Assembly: GCA_028290545.1 (NCBI GenBank) | Contig: JAQGJP010000012.1 | Location: 16,184-80,183 of the forward strand | Direction of reading: 5' to 3' | Source of the DNA: Rhizobium sp. | Lineage (GTDB): Bacteria; Pseudomonadota; Alphaproteobacteria; Rhizobiales; Rhizobiaceae | Length of the DNA stretch: 64,000 nucleotides | Part shown: positions 32,266 to 41,788 of the stretch, in pieces | Numbering within the stretch: position 1 is the stretch's first letter | How the letters are laid out: every line of letters begins with the position of its first letter | Made by a program: the position numbers and the translations under genes | The notes under the pieces: generated by a model | Databases searched by the model: none | Told to the model about the DNA's origin: nothing | What the model saw: the letters and a program-made list of their open reading frames with translations, nothing else

Positions 32266-33888
32266 TTATCCTTCCCTGTCTTCGAGGATCATCGATGCCG
32301 CCTTTGCCGCGACCATCATCACCGGCGCGTTGGTATTGCCGGATATGACGAAGGGGAAGACCGAGGCATCGGCGACCCGCAAGCCCTCCACCCCATGCAC
32401 CCGCAGCCGCGCATCGACCACGCCGACTGTGATATCCGCGCCCATGCGCGCCGTCCCACAGGGATGATAGACCGTGCCGGAGCGATCGCGGAAATCCTCA
32501 ATGAGTGCTTCGTCGGACGTGACATTGGCGCCCGGCGCCAGTTCCTCGACCGTGATATCGGCGAGCGACGGCTGCGACGCAATGCGCCGGATGACCTTGA
32601 CGCCGTCCAGCATGTGGCCGATGTCGGCATCTGTGCCATAGGCATTGGCACGGATGGCCGGTGGATCAAACGGATCGGCGGAACGGATCAGGCAGGTGCC
32701 CCGCGTTTCCGGCCGGCAGCTCGACATGCCGATGGCATAGCCGGGAAAGGGGTCGGGCTCCAGCAGCGGCCGCGTGCCCTTCTGGGCCGTGAAAGTGCTG
32801 ATCGCCTGCATGTAGAGCTGGGTATCGGGCCGCTCGAGCTCCGGGCGCGATTTGACGAAGCCGCCGCCCTGGTTGAGGCTGAGGCTGAGCGGCCCCTGCC
32901 CGGCCAGCAGGAATTCCATGCCGGCCCGCAGCTTGCCCCACCAGGGACGCAGCACTTCGTTGAGCGTCGGCACGCTCGCCTTGAACACGTAATTGATACC
33001 GAGATGATCCTGCATGTGATGACCGACGGCGGGACTATCCGTCATCACTTCGACGCCGAGCGACCTCAGATGCGCCGCCGGGCCGATGCCGGAAAGCTGC
33101 AAGAGCTGCGGGCTGTTGAGTGCCCCGGCGGCAAGGATCACTTCGCGCCGCGCGGCGAGAACCATCCGCCTGCCCGCGCGCATGATCTCGATACCCCGGG
33201 CTCTGCGGCCTTCAAGCAGGATGCGCGTCGCCTGGGTCCGCTTGAACAGCCGCAGATTCTGCCGCTTCAACGCCGGCTTGAGAAACGCCTTGGAGGCCGA
33301 CATCCGCCAGCCGTCCTTGGTGTTGAGCTGGTAAATGCCGACGCCTTCCTGGCTCGGGCCGTTGAAATCCCGATTGAAGGCAAATCCGGCCTCAACCCCC
33401 GCCTTGATGAAGCGATCGGTCAACGGGTGCTGCCGGCGGCTGGCATCCGTTATGTGCAGCGGCCCGCCATGGCCGCGCCATTCGTCCGCACCCGCCTCAT
33501 TGTGCTCCAGCGATTTGAAGACCGGAAACACATCGCGCCACGCCCAGCCCGGATTGCCCTCGGCGGCCCAGCCATCGTAATCGCGCCGATCACCACGGAT
33601 CCAGACCATCGCATTCAGCGAACCGGAACCGCCAAGAATCTTGCCGCGCGGCCAGTAATCGCGCTGGCCGTTGAGGCCGGGATCGGGTTCGGCCATGTAA
33701 TTCCAGTTGATGGTGCGGTCGTAGAAGGTCTTGCCGTAGCCGAGCGGCATCTGCACGAAGAAGCGCCTGTCCGACCCGCCGGCTTCGACGATCGCCACCG
33801 TGCTCCTGCCGTCTCGCGTCAACGCCTCGGCCAGTACGCAGCCGGCCGATCCGGCTCCAACGATGACGTAGTCGAACTCCACGGTCAA
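32266..33888 (-). CDS. GMC-family oxidoreductase (choline-dehydrogenase-like)
   Basis: A 540-residue FAD alcohol dehydrogenase/oxidase. The FAD motif is VIVGAGSAGCVLAE (about 8-21), the GMC signature GKILGGSGSLNAMVW follows, and the C-terminal active-site region has VYHPCGTARMG and GNTNAPVMM. BetA and related alcohol oxidases belong here. It overlaps the HIBADH-like gene by four bases. With MttB opposite, it may oxidise an amino alcohol such as a choline analogue; other alcohols are possible. Confidence 0.88.
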   Translation of the reverse strand: MTVEFDYVIVGAGSAGCVLAEALTRDGRSTVAIVEAGGSDRRFFVQMPLGYGKTFYDRTINWNYMAEPDPGLNGQRDYWPRGKILGGSGSLNAMVWIRGDRRDYDGWAAEGNPGWAWRDVFPVFKSLEHNEAGADEWRGHGGPLHITDASRRQHPLTDRFIKAGVEAGFAFNRDFNGPSQEGVGIYQLNTKDGWRMSASKAFLKPALKRQNLRLFKRTQATRILLEGRRARGIEIMRAGRRMVLAARREVILAAGALNSPQLLQLSGIGPAAHLRSLGVEVMTDSPAVGHHMQDHLGINYVFKASVPTLNEVLRPWWGKLRAGMEFLLAGQGPLSLSLNQGGGFVKSRPELERPDTQLYMQAISTFTAQKGTRPLLEPDPFPGYAIGMSSCRPETRGTCLIRSADPFDPPAIRANAYGTDADIGHMLDGVKVIRRIASQPSLADITVEELAPGANVTSDEALIEDFRDRSGTVYHPCGTARMGADITVGVVDARLRVHGVEGLRVADASVFPFVISGNTNAPVMMVAAKAASMILEDREG

Positions 33889-34790
33889 AGCTCGGCCGGA
33901 AAGCCAGGGGCGCGCAGATCCGTTCCCGTTGCGTCTTCCAGCAATTTCACCACCTGCGACGACCAGGCGCCGCCGCCATAGGCAGCCTTTGCCCGGATAA
34001 ACGTCTGCATCGCATGCCCGGCGAGATCGAGCGGCACGCCGAACTCCTTTCCAAAGCCGAGTGCGAAGCCGAGATCCTTGACCGCCAGATCCATGGTGAA
34101 ATTGATGTTGTAGCTGCCGTTCAGGATCACCTGCCCCTCGGTCTCATGCACAAAACTGTTGCCGGACGATGCCTTGATGATGTTGAAAGCGTCGGTCAGG
34201 TCGATTCCACCTTTCTTTGCCAGCATCAGCGCCTCGCCGGTGGCGATCAGGTGGATGAAGGCGAGCATGTTGGTGATGACCTTGATCACCGCCGCCTTGC
34301 CGAGCGGACCGGCATGGAAGATCTCGCCGCCCATGGCTTCCAAAGCCGGCCGGTGCAGATCGAACAGGTCCTTGTCGCCACCGGCAATCACTGTGATCTC
34401 GCCACTCGCCGCCTTGTGGACCCCGCCGGTCACCGGCGCTTCCATCATCCGTACACCCTTTGTCGCTGCAAAGGCTGCCAGCCGCTCGACATCGTCCGAG
34501 CTGAGCGTGCTCATCTCGATCCAGGTGCCGCCCGTCCTGATGCCTGAGAGAATGCCGTTCGGTCCGGACAGCACCGCTTCCGAGACTTTCGGCGACGGCA
34601 GGCAGGTGATGACGGCATCGGCGTTCGCAGCGACGGATCGCGGGTCGGCGGCCCATCCGGCTCCAGCCGCGATGAGCGCCTCGGCATTGGCCCTGTCGAG
34701 ATCGTTGACCGTGACCTCAAACCCTGCCTTGACCAATGATCCGGCGAGATACCGCCCGAGATGACCCAGTCCGATAAATCCATAATGCAT
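33885..34790 (-). CDS. 3-hydroxyisobutyrate dehydrogenase-family NAD(P) oxidoreductase
   Basis: A 301-residue beta-hydroxyacid dehydrogenase with N-terminal GFIGLGHLGRYLAG, the substrate loop PVTGGVHKAASGEITVIAGG and the catalytic-lysine helix GKAAVIKVITNML. The start at 34790 gives the standard N-terminus and has AGG about eight bases upstream; an ATG at 34808 is less likely. Coupled to the GMC gene by a four-base overlap. Substrate unknown; a hydroxy acid from the same pathway is plausible. Confidence 0.86.
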   Translation of the reverse strand: MHYGFIGLGHLGRYLAGSLVKAGFEVTVNDLDRANAEALIAAGAGWAADPRSVAANADAVITCLPSPKVSEAVLSGPNGILSGIRTGGTWIEMSTLSSDDVERLAAFAATKGVRMMEAPVTGGVHKAASGEITVIAGGDKDLFDLHRPALEAMGGEIFHAGPLGKAAVIKVITNMLAFIHLIATGEALMLAKKGGIDLTDAFNIIKASSGNSFVHETEGQVILNGSYNINFTMDLAVKDLGFALGFGKEFGVPLDLAGHAMQTFIRAKAAYGGGAWSSQVVKLLEDATGTDLRAPGFPAEL

Positions 34791-35084
34791 GTCTGATACC
34801 TGCTCCATTCCACCTGGAAATTCGCGGGTTTACGGACGTGTGACAACTGAAGAAATCATTTTCTGAGGGGCGGATTAATTTGTGCCAGATACGAAGATTT
34901 ATACTTTCTTACATGAAAGCACAAAAAAAACAGAGACATTGCCGCAGTATCCTTTGTTTGCGGATTGGCGCATACCAAGGCGAATATCGTCGCAAATAAT
35001 GCAGATAGAGAATATTTGCGATGCTTGTCGGAGGATTTGCGCGCGGGCTGGAAAGCCGGATATTCTCGCCAGGAGGAAGCTACC

Positions 35085-36638
35085 ATGGACGACATCGCAG
35101 CCAACTGCGCCGTATCATCATCGCGGAGAGCCGGCGGCAGGGCCGCCCGTGTTGCAGCGCGTTCAGCGCCGCTGGCCGAGAATCTGCGCCCAGTGCGCCC
35201 CGGCCTGCCGGGTGGTCAGTACAAGCCGCTCAGCGATGCAAACGTCAAGCGCATCCACGAGGCGGCTCTCGATGCACTGGAGCAGATCGGCCTTTCGCAG
35301 GCGCCGCAGTCCGGCATCGATATCATGACCGGGGCCGGCGCCATTCTCGGCGATGACGGCCGCATCCGTTTTCCGCGTGCACTGGTCGAAGACATGGTGG
35401 CAGTTGCCGGCCGCAACATCACTCTTTTCGGCCGTGATCCAAAGTATGATATGCATCTGAGCGGCACGAAAACCCATTTCGGCACTGCCGGCGCCGCGGT
35501 TCATATCGTTGATGTCGAAAAACGCGAATATCGCGAATCGACGTCCAAGGATCTGCTCGCCGCCTCCAAGCTGGTCCATCACCTCGACAATATCCATTTT
35601 TTTCAGCGGGCCATGGTCTGCCGCGATGTCTCTGACAATCTGCAGATGGATATGAACACGCTTTATGCCTGCTGCGCCGGTACGACCAAGCATGTAGGCA
35701 CCAGTTTCTCCGATCCTGCGCATGTCGCCGATGGTTTCGACATGTTGCACATGATCGCCGGCGGCGAGGACGAATGGCGGGCGCGGCCGTTCGTCTCCAA
35801 TTCAAACTGCTTCGTCGTGCCCCCGATGAAATTCGCGACTGAAAGCTGCCAGACCATGGAGCATTGCATCCGTGAAGGCATGCCGATGCTGCTGCTGTCG
35901 GCAGGCCAGGCAGGCGCGACAGCGCCGGCAGCGCTGGCCACGGCAATCGTCCAGGCGGTCGCCGAATGCCTTGCCGGCGTCGTCTATGTCAACGCCATGT
36001 CTCCCGGCTTTCCGGCGATCTTCGGCACCTGGCCTTTCGTGTCAGACCTGCGCACCGGTGCAATGTCGGGCGGATCAGGCGAGCAAGGACTGCTGACGGC
36101 CGGCTGTGCGCAGATGCATCACTTCTACGACCTGCCCGGCGGTGCTGCCGGCGGCATGTCGGATTCCAAGCTGCCGGACATGCAGGCAGGCTGGGAACAG
36201 GGCATCCTCAACGCGATGGCCGGTCTCTCCGGTCTCAACATGGTCTATGAGGCTGTCGGCATGCATGCCTCTCTGCTGGGCTTCTGCCTGGAATCGCTGG
36301 TACTTGGCGATGACCTGCTCGGCCAGGTCCAGCGTTGTGTGCGCGGCATCGACGTCACCGAGGACAGCGTCTCGCTTGAAACCATGCGTTCGGTTTGTCT
36401 CGAAGGCCCCGGTCACTATCTCGGTCACAGCCAGACGCTGGAACTGATGCAGACCGAATATATCTATCCCGCCGTCGCCGACCGCACCAGCCCCAAGGAA
36501 TGGGTAGAGCTCGGTCGTCCGGACCTTATCCAGAAGGCAATCGAACGCAAGAACCGCATCCTGCGTGATGCGGCACCCTCGCTGATCGATCCGGCCGCCG
36601 ATCGGGCAATCCGGGAAAGATGGCAGATTCATTGCTGA
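35085..36638 (+). CDS. MttB-superfamily methyltransferase, non-pyrrolysine
   Basis: A 517-residue protein of the trimethylamine-methyltransferase MttB superfamily (GTAGAAVHIVDVEKREYRES, FVVPPMKFATESCQTMEHC, GSGEQGLLTAGCAQMHHFYDLPGG). The reading frame has no internal TAG, so it is not the pyrrolysine enzyme. Non-pyrrolysine relatives such as MtgB move a methyl from glycine betaine or similar quaternary amines to a corrinoid protein. No corrinoid protein or activase gene is nearby. ATG 35085 follows GGAGGAAGCTACC. Divergent from the HIBADH-like/GMC operon; 294 bases separate them. Confidence 0.85.
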   Translation: MDDIAANCAVSSSRRAGGRAARVAARSAPLAENLRPVRPGLPGGQYKPLSDANVKRIHEAALDALEQIGLSQAPQSGIDIMTGAGAILGDDGRIRFPRALVEDMVAVAGRNITLFGRDPKYDMHLSGTKTHFGTAGAAVHIVDVEKREYRESTSKDLLAASKLVHHLDNIHFFQRAMVCRDVSDNLQMDMNTLYACCAGTTKHVGTSFSDPAHVADGFDMLHMIAGGEDEWRARPFVSNSNCFVVPPMKFATESCQTMEHCIREGMPMLLLSAGQAGATAPAALATAIVQAVAECLAGVVYVNAMSPGFPAIFGTWPFVSDLRTGAMSGGSGEQGLLTAGCAQMHHFYDLPGGAAGGMSDSKLPDMQAGWEQGILNAMAGLSGLNMVYEAVGMHASLLGFCLESLVLGDDLLGQVQRCVRGIDVTEDSVSLETMRSVCLEGPGHYLGHSQTLELMQTEYIYPAVADRTSPKEWVELGRPDLIQKAIERKNRILRDAAPSLIDPAADRAIRERWQIHC

Positions 36639-36652
36639 TCGCACATAAAAAT

Positions 36653-36687
36653 CCCTCCCCGCTTGCGCAGGGAGGGCGGCCTGTTTT
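36653..36687. terminator. hairpin between convergent mttB-like and aglK genes
   Basis: CCCTCCC (36653-36659) pairs with GGGAGGG (36670-36676) around a ten-base loop, followed by CGGCCTGTTTTT. It lies 14 bases after the MttB-family stop and is suited to terminate that gene; on the other strand it is 57 bases past the aglK stop. Confidence 0.7.
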
Positions 36688-36743
36688 TGGTATCGGCGAC
36701 CGGGAGAAGAGAGAATTTCAAGTAGCCTCAGGTCTGAAAAGCG

Positions 36744-37754
36744 CTACACCTTCACCGGTTTGCCGTCAGCGCCGAAGCGATGGACTTTGCCGTCGAGCGC
36801 CTTCACCGACACGGTGTCACCGGTATTGTATTTGGTCGTGCCGTTTTCGCGCACGGTCATCGGTTCGTCATCGCCGATATCGAGATAGAGGAAGCTGTCC
36901 GCACCGAGCTTTTCGGTATGGATCACGGTGCCGGTCCACTGCCCCCCGGTATGCCCCGCGATTTCCAGATGTTCGGGGCGGATTCCCACCGTCGAACAAT
37001 TGAAGGACGCGGCGCGCGCGCCATGCAGCAGGTTCATCTTCGGCGAACCGATGAAGCCGGCGACGAACAGCGATTGAGGGTTCTCGTATAGCTCCAGCGG
37101 CGAACCGACCTGCTCGATCCTGCCGGCGGAAAGCACGACGATCCGGTCGGCGAGCGTCATCGCCTCCACCTGGTCGTGCGTCACATAGATCATGATCGCA
37201 TCCGACATCGATTCATGCAGCTTGGCGATCTCGATGCGGGTGGCGACGCGCAACGCAGCATCAAGGTTCGACAGTGGCTCATCGAACAGGAACACTTTGG
37301 GATTGCGGACGATCGCCCGGCCGATTGCGACGCGCTGTCGCTGGCCACCCGAAAGCGCCTTGGGCAGACGATCGAGATAAGGCGTCAGTTGAAGGATATC
37401 GGCCGCCGCTTTCACCCGCTTTTCGATCTCCTCCGCCGAAGCCTTGGCGATGCGCATGCCGAAGGCCATGTTGTCATAAACCGTCATATGCGGGTAAAGC
37501 GCGTAGGACTGGAAGACCATGGCGATGCCCCGCCTGGACGGCGGTATGTCGTTGACCTGCTCCCCGTCGATATACATCTCGCCGCCGGTGATTTCCTCAA
37601 GCCCGGCGATCATCCGGAGCAGAGTGGACTTGCCGCAGCCGGACGGACCGACGAAGACGACGAACTCGCCCTTCTGGACTTCCAGATCGACTCCATGGAT
37701 GACATGCACCGCACCATAGGACTTGCGGATATTCTTCAAGACAACCCCGGACAT
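36744..37754 (-). CDS. aglK: alpha-glucoside ABC transporter ATP-binding protein AglK
   Basis: A 336-residue MalK/UgpC-type ATPase: Walker [11 protein letters not shown]-loop FQSYALYPH, signature [14 protein letters not shown], Walker [14 protein letters not shown], and a C-terminal OB-type regulatory domain (about 240-336). It is the last gene of the agl operon and powers uptake of sucrose/trehalose/maltose-type alpha-glucosides through AglF-AglG. Confidence 0.93.
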   Translation of the reverse strand: MSGVVLKNIRKSYGAVHVIHGVDLEVQKGEFVVFVGPSGCGKSTLLRMIAGLEEITGGEMYIDGEQVNDIPPSRRGIAMVFQSYALYPHMTVYDNMAFGMRIAKASAEEIEKRVKAAADILQLTPYLDRLPKALSGGQRQRVAIGRAIVRNPKVFLFDEPLSNLDAALRVATRIEIAKLHESMSDAIMIYVTHDQVEAMTLADRIVVLSAGRIEQVGSPLELYENPQSLFVAGFIGSPKMNLLHGARAASFNCSTVGIRPEHLEIAGHTGGQWTGTVIHTEKLGADSFLYLDIGDDEPMTVRENGTTKYNTGDTVSVKALDGKVHRFGADGKPVKV

Positions 37755-37786
37755 GCTTCCCTCCTGTTTATTATGCGTTGTTCTTA

Positions 37787-39433
37787 TTATGCCCTGCGCG
37801 CGAAATAGGCGCCCCAGGCCGGCAGTCTGACGCTGTTTCCGTCATTCCCAGTCATAAATCCGTGGCCTTCCAGCGCCTCCCAGGCACCTTCGGGCAGAGT
37901 GGCGAGGGCATCGCTCTCGGTCATGTTGAACACCGCGAGCACGATTTCATTGCCGAAAACCCGCGTGAAGCCAAGCACCTGATCATCGGCGATCTCGAAG
38001 ACGATTTCGCCCTTCGCAAACGCCGGGTGCCGCTTCCGGAATGTCATGAAAGCCTTGTAATGATTGAGCACCGACGCCGGATCGTCGCGTTCGACATTGA
38101 CGGCGCGGCTGAGATGCGCCGGCGGCACCGGCAACCACGGCTGGACGTTGGAAAAGCCGCCATTGCTTGTCGCACCGGTCCAGACCATCGGCGTCCGGCA
38201 ACCGTCACGGCCCTTGAAGTCCGGCCAGAACTGGATGCCATAGGGATCGCGCAGATCCTCGTAGGCAAGTTCCGCCTCTTCCAGGCCAAGTTCCTCGCCC
38301 TGATAGATACAGACGGAACCGCGCAGGCTCATCAACAGGCTGGCCAGCAGCTTGGCATGCGCATCGTGGTCATGGATTCCTTCGCTCCAGCGCGAAATGT
38401 GCCGCATCACGTCATGGTTGGAAAATGCCCAGCAGGCCCAGCCTTCGGGCGCGTAGCGCTGGAAGCGTTCCTGCACGTCGCGGACGCGCTTCGGCGTGAT
38501 CGGATCGGAGGCAAGGAATTCGAAGGCGTAGCACATCTGCACCTTGTCGTCACCGGACGTGTACTCGCCGACGATCTCCAGCCCGCGCTGCGCGTCACCC
38601 ACTTCGCCGACCGAAGTGATCGCCGGGAATTCATCGAGCACCGCACGGAACCGCTTGAGGAATTCGAGATTCTCCGGCTGGTTCTTGTCGTGGAGGTGCT
38701 CCTGGTGATTATAGGGATTGACCGACGGCGCGATCGTTGCATTGCGGCGGCTGACCTCCAGCGGCGGATTGTCCCGCAACTGCTTGTCATGGACATAGAA
38801 ATTGATCGTATCGAGCCGGAAGCCATCGACACCCTTCTCAAGCCAGAAACGGGTGACGCCAAGCAATTCCTCCTGAACCTGCGGGCTGTGGAAATTCAGA
38901 TCCGGCTGCGAGGTCAGGAAGTTGTGCAGGAAATATTGCAGGCGGCGTGTATCCCATTGCCATGCGGAACCGCCGAAGATCGACATCCAGTTGTTGGGCG
39001 GCGTGCCATCGGGCTTCGGATCCGCCCAGACATACCAGTCCGCCTTCGGGTTTCCTCGCGAGGAGCGGCTTTCAACAAACCATGAATGCTGGTCCGATGT
39101 ATGCGACAGGACCAGATCGATCATCACCTTGATGTTGAGCCGGTGGGCTTCGGCGATCAGCGCATCGAAATCGCTGATCGATCCGAATATCCTGTCGACA
39201 TCGCAATAATCGGAGACGTCATAGCCAAAATCCTTCATCGGCGATTTGAAGAACGGCGAGATCCAGATCGCGTCCGCGCCCAGTGAGGCAACATGCTCCA
39301 GCCGCTCGGTGATCCCCATCAGGTCGCCGATGCCGTCCCCATTCGAGTCCTGGTAGGAGCGCGGATAGATCTGATAGATCACCGCGCCGCGCCACCAGTC
39401 CTTGTCTATCGGGTTTTGAACGTCCTCGATCAT
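37787..39433 (-). CDS. aglA: alpha-glucosidase AglA (GH13)
   Basis: A 548-residue GH13 enzyme with the nucleophile region [10 protein letters not shown], acid/base Glu in ITSVGEVGD and FSNHDVMRH. It splits alpha-glucosides taken up by AglEFGK inside the cell. The order between aglG and aglK is that of S. meliloti. Start 39433 ([13 protein letters not shown]) is chosen because GH13 proteins of this group begin there; an ATG 57 bases earlier would add an unlikely tail. Confidence 0.93.
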   Translation of the reverse strand: MIEDVQNPIDKDWWRGAVIYQIYPRSYQDSNGDGIGDLMGITERLEHVASLGADAIWISPFFKSPMKDFGYDVSDYCDVDRIFGSISDFDALIAEAHRLNIKVMIDLVLSHTSDQHSWFVESRSSRGNPKADWYVWADPKPDGTPPNNWMSIFGGSAWQWDTRRLQYFLHNFLTSQPDLNFHSPQVQEELLGVTRFWLEKGVDGFRLDTINFYVHDKQLRDNPPLEVSRRNATIAPSVNPYNHQEHLHDKNQPENLEFLKRFRAVLDEFPAITSVGEVGDAQRGLEIVGEYTSGDDKVQMCYAFEFLASDPITPKRVRDVQERFQRYAPEGWACWAFSNHDVMRHISRWSEGIHDHDAHAKLLASLLMSLRGSVCIYQGEELGLEEAELAYEDLRDPYGIQFWPDFKGRDGCRTPMVWTGATSNGGFSNVQPWLPVPPAHLSRAVNVERDDPASVLNHYKAFMTFRKRHPAFAKGEIVFEIADDQVLGFTRVFGNEIVLAVFNMTESDALATLPEGAWEALEGHGFMTGNDGNSVRLPAWGAYFARRA

Positions 39434-39509
39434 CTCATGCTCTTTATGGTCTTGAAAAGGTGCCGGCACCGGCACCCGGTTTTTTCTCAAAAGGCGGGTT
39501 TCGCCACCG

Positions 39510-40649
39510 TCACTTTACCGAGCCGGTCAACAATCCGCGTACCAGATAACGCTGCAGCGTGAAGAACACCAAAAGCGGCACGATGATGGTGATGAAGGCG
39601 GAGGCCGTCAGGATTTCCCAGTTGCCGCCGCGCGAGCCGAGCAGGTTGACGAGCCGGCCGGTCAGCACCAGTTCCTGATTGCCAGTGCCGAGGAACACCA
39701 TGGCGACCAGGAGGTCGTTCCAGGTCCAGAGGAACTGGAAGATCGCGAACGACGCCAGCGCCGGGAAGGAGAGCGGCAGGATGATCTTGATGAAGATCTC
39801 GAAATCGGTCGCGCCATCGACGCGGGCGGATTCCATGATTTCCTTCGGCAGGCCAGCCATATAGTTGCGCAGCAGATAGATGGCCAGGGGCAGGCCGAAA
39901 CCGGTATGGGCCAGCCAGACGCCGAGATAGGTCTTGGCATTGACGCCGAAATAGCCCCCGACGCCGTTATAGAGCTTGAGCAGCGGAATCAGCGACATCT
40001 GCAGCGGCACGACCAGCAGGCCGACGACGACGGCGATGATCAGCGAGCGGCCGGGGAATTTCATCCAGGCCAGCGCATAGGCAGCGAATGCCGCCACCAG
40101 GATGGGGATCACGGTCGAGGGAATAGCCACCGTCAGGGAGTTGATGAACGACGAACCGATGCCCTGCGCCGTCAGCACTTCCTTGTAGTTATCGAGCGTA
40201 AAGCGTGGCGGGATCGATGCGATGAAGGCAATGCGCTGGCCGCGCTCGCCTTCCATCTTCTTGTCCGAGACTATCTGGAAACTGCCGTCGCCCTGAACAG
40301 TCAGCGCCGTTCCGTCACGCAGCGTTGCCGTCGCGCCCGGCATGTATTCCGACGGCTTGGTCGGCGTCGTGCCCCAGGCGCTGACCACGCCGCCACGGTT
40401 CTCGAGCACATTGCCCGCGATGACGAACTTGCCGTCCTTCTCGACCTGCGCCGAGGCATCGGGCGCACGGTAGACGACGTTCTGCGTCGAGGTCGTCAGC
40501 GCCGTCCACCAACCGGAAACCGCAAGCTGGTTCTTGTCACGAAAGGACGAGATCAGCAGACCAGCCGTCGGCAGGGTCCAGAGGACTACGATCAGCAGCA
40601 CGGAGAGATGAACGACCCAGATCAGCGGTGATTTCTTGCTCGCATACAT
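39510..40649 (-). CDS. aglG: alpha-glucoside ABC transporter permease AglG
   Basis: A 379-residue MalG-type permease with the EAA loop IMESARVDGATDFEIFIKI and six or so membrane helices. Between the first and second helices is a large insert of about 120 residues, probably periplasmic, that ordinary MalG permeases lack. The ATG shares one base with the aglF stop (TGATG). It pairs with AglF. Confidence 0.93.
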   Translation of the reverse strand: MYASKKSPLIWVVHLSVLLIVVLWTLPTAGLLISSFRDKNQLAVSGWWTALTTSTQNVVYRAPDASAQVEKDGKFVIAGNVLENRGGVVSAWGTTPTKPSEYMPGATATLRDGTALTVQGDGSFQIVSDKKMEGERGQRIAFIASIPPRFTLDNYKEVLTAQGIGSSFINSLTVAIPSTVIPILVAAFAAYALAWMKFPGRSLIIAVVVGLLVVPLQMSLIPLLKLYNGVGGYFGVNAKTYLGVWLAHTGFGLPLAIYLLRNYMAGLPKEIMESARVDGATDFEIFIKIILPLSFPALASFAIFQFLWTWNDLLVAMVFLGTGNQELVLTGRLVNLLGSRGGNWEILTASAFITIIVPLLVFFTLQRYLVRGLLTGSVK

Positions 40650-41659
40650 CAGCGTCCCTCCATCTCTTTGCGTGCGTTGCGGATGTTCCAGATCATGATC
40701 GGGATGACCAGCACCATGATGACGATGGCGATCGCCGCACCCCGGCCGAAGTCGCCCCCGCCACGGAACATCCAGTCGAACATCAGGTTGGCGAGCACCT
40801 GGCTGTTCCATTGGCCGTTGGTCATCGCCAGCACGATGTCGAACACCTTGAGCACCAGGATGGTGATGGTGGTCCAGACGACCGCGATCGTGCCCCAGAT
40901 CTGCGGCACCATGATCTTGAAGAATATCTGCATGCCGCTGGCGCCATCGATGATTGCCGCCTCGATGGTCTCCTCGGGTATGCCGCGCAGGGCGGCCGAG
41001 AGAATGACCATGGCAAAACCGCTCTGGATCCAGACGAGGATCGCCATCAGGAAGAAATTGTTCCAGAACGGCAGCGTGATCCAGGCCTGCGGTTCGCCAC
41101 CGAACCAGACGACAATGGCATTGAGGATGCCGATCTGCGCGGCGCCGACGTCACGATAGTCGTAGACGAATTTCCAGATCACGGCTGCGCCGACGAACGA
41201 GATCGCCATCGGCATGAAGATCAGCGATTTGGCAATGTTTCCCCACCAGATACGGTCGGTCAGCACCGCGATCACCAATCCCATGAAGGTGGCGGCGGCC
41301 GGCACGACGAGGAGCCAGAGAAAATTGTTGAGGATCGATTCCTGGAACTGCGCGTCCTGGAACATCCAGACATAGTTGAACAGGCCGACAAAATTCTGCC
41401 CGCCCTTGTCCAGAAAGGACAGCCGGATGGAATCGAACACGGGGTAGACGAGATAAAGCACCATCGCGATCATCGCCGGCCCGAGAAAAAGCCATGGTCG
41501 GATCATCGTCGCCCGTCGCATGTTGCGTGCGGCGGCCGCGGCATTGGCGCCCCTGGATGGCAAGATCAGGTCCAGGAGCAGGTTGCTGCCGTAGAAATAG
41601 GCGGCACATCCCAGCACCCCGGCAATCATCGTCAGAATGGCATAGATCAACTGCTGCAT
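40649..41659 (-). CDS. aglF: alpha-glucoside ABC transporter permease AglF
   Basis: A 336-residue MalF-type permease with the EAA loop EETIEAAIIDGASGMQIFFKI and several membrane helices. The ATG at 41659 follows GGGGAGGGGACGGACC. Second gene of the operon after aglE, with a 129-base gap that contains a hairpin. Confidence 0.93.
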   Translation of the reverse strand: MQQLIYAILTMIAGVLGCAAYFYGSNLLLDLILPSRGANAAAAARNMRRATMIRPWLFLGPAMIAMVLYLVYPVFDSIRLSFLDKGGQNFVGLFNYVWMFQDAQFQESILNNFLWLLVVPAAATFMGLVIAVLTDRIWWGNIAKSLIFMPMAISFVGAAVIWKFVYDYRDVGAAQIGILNAIVVWFGGEPQAWITLPFWNNFFLMAILVWIQSGFAMVILSAALRGIPEETIEAAIIDGASGMQIFFKIMVPQIWGTIAVVWTTITILVLKVFDIVLAMTNGQWNSQVLANLMFDWMFRGGGDFGRGAAIAIVIMVLVIPIMIWNIRNARKEMEGR

Positions 41660-41755
41660 GGTCCGTCCCCTCCCCGGTAGAAACAATGAGCGTATTCTGT
41701 AACTTATTATAGCCGGCGGTATCTCCGGCGCTTATTTGGCGTCATGGTAGAAACA

Positions 41756-41777
41756 GCGGGGATGTCGCCACCCCCGC
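41756..41777 (-). terminator. hairpin in the aglE-aglF gap (attenuator or mRNA-stabilising)
   Basis: On the transcribed strand GCGGGG (41777-41772) pairs with CCCCGC (41761-41756), 11 bases after the aglE stop, followed by TGTTTCT. Such structures after binding-protein genes keep more binding protein than permease. No strong T-run, so partial termination or RNA protection is more likely than full termination. Confidence 0.5.
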
Positions 41778-41788
41778 CGCCAGTTTCA

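Noticed and set aside
32227..33981. 584-codon plus-strand frame opposite the GMC gene
   Set aside because: Antisense frame rich in Arg/His/Pro with no domain; the GMC gene on the other strand explains the openness.
35085..36638. Pyrrolysine-type trimethylamine methyltransferase
   Set aside because: No in-frame TAG is present and no pyrrolysine genes are nearby, so it belongs to the non-pyrrolysine MttB group.
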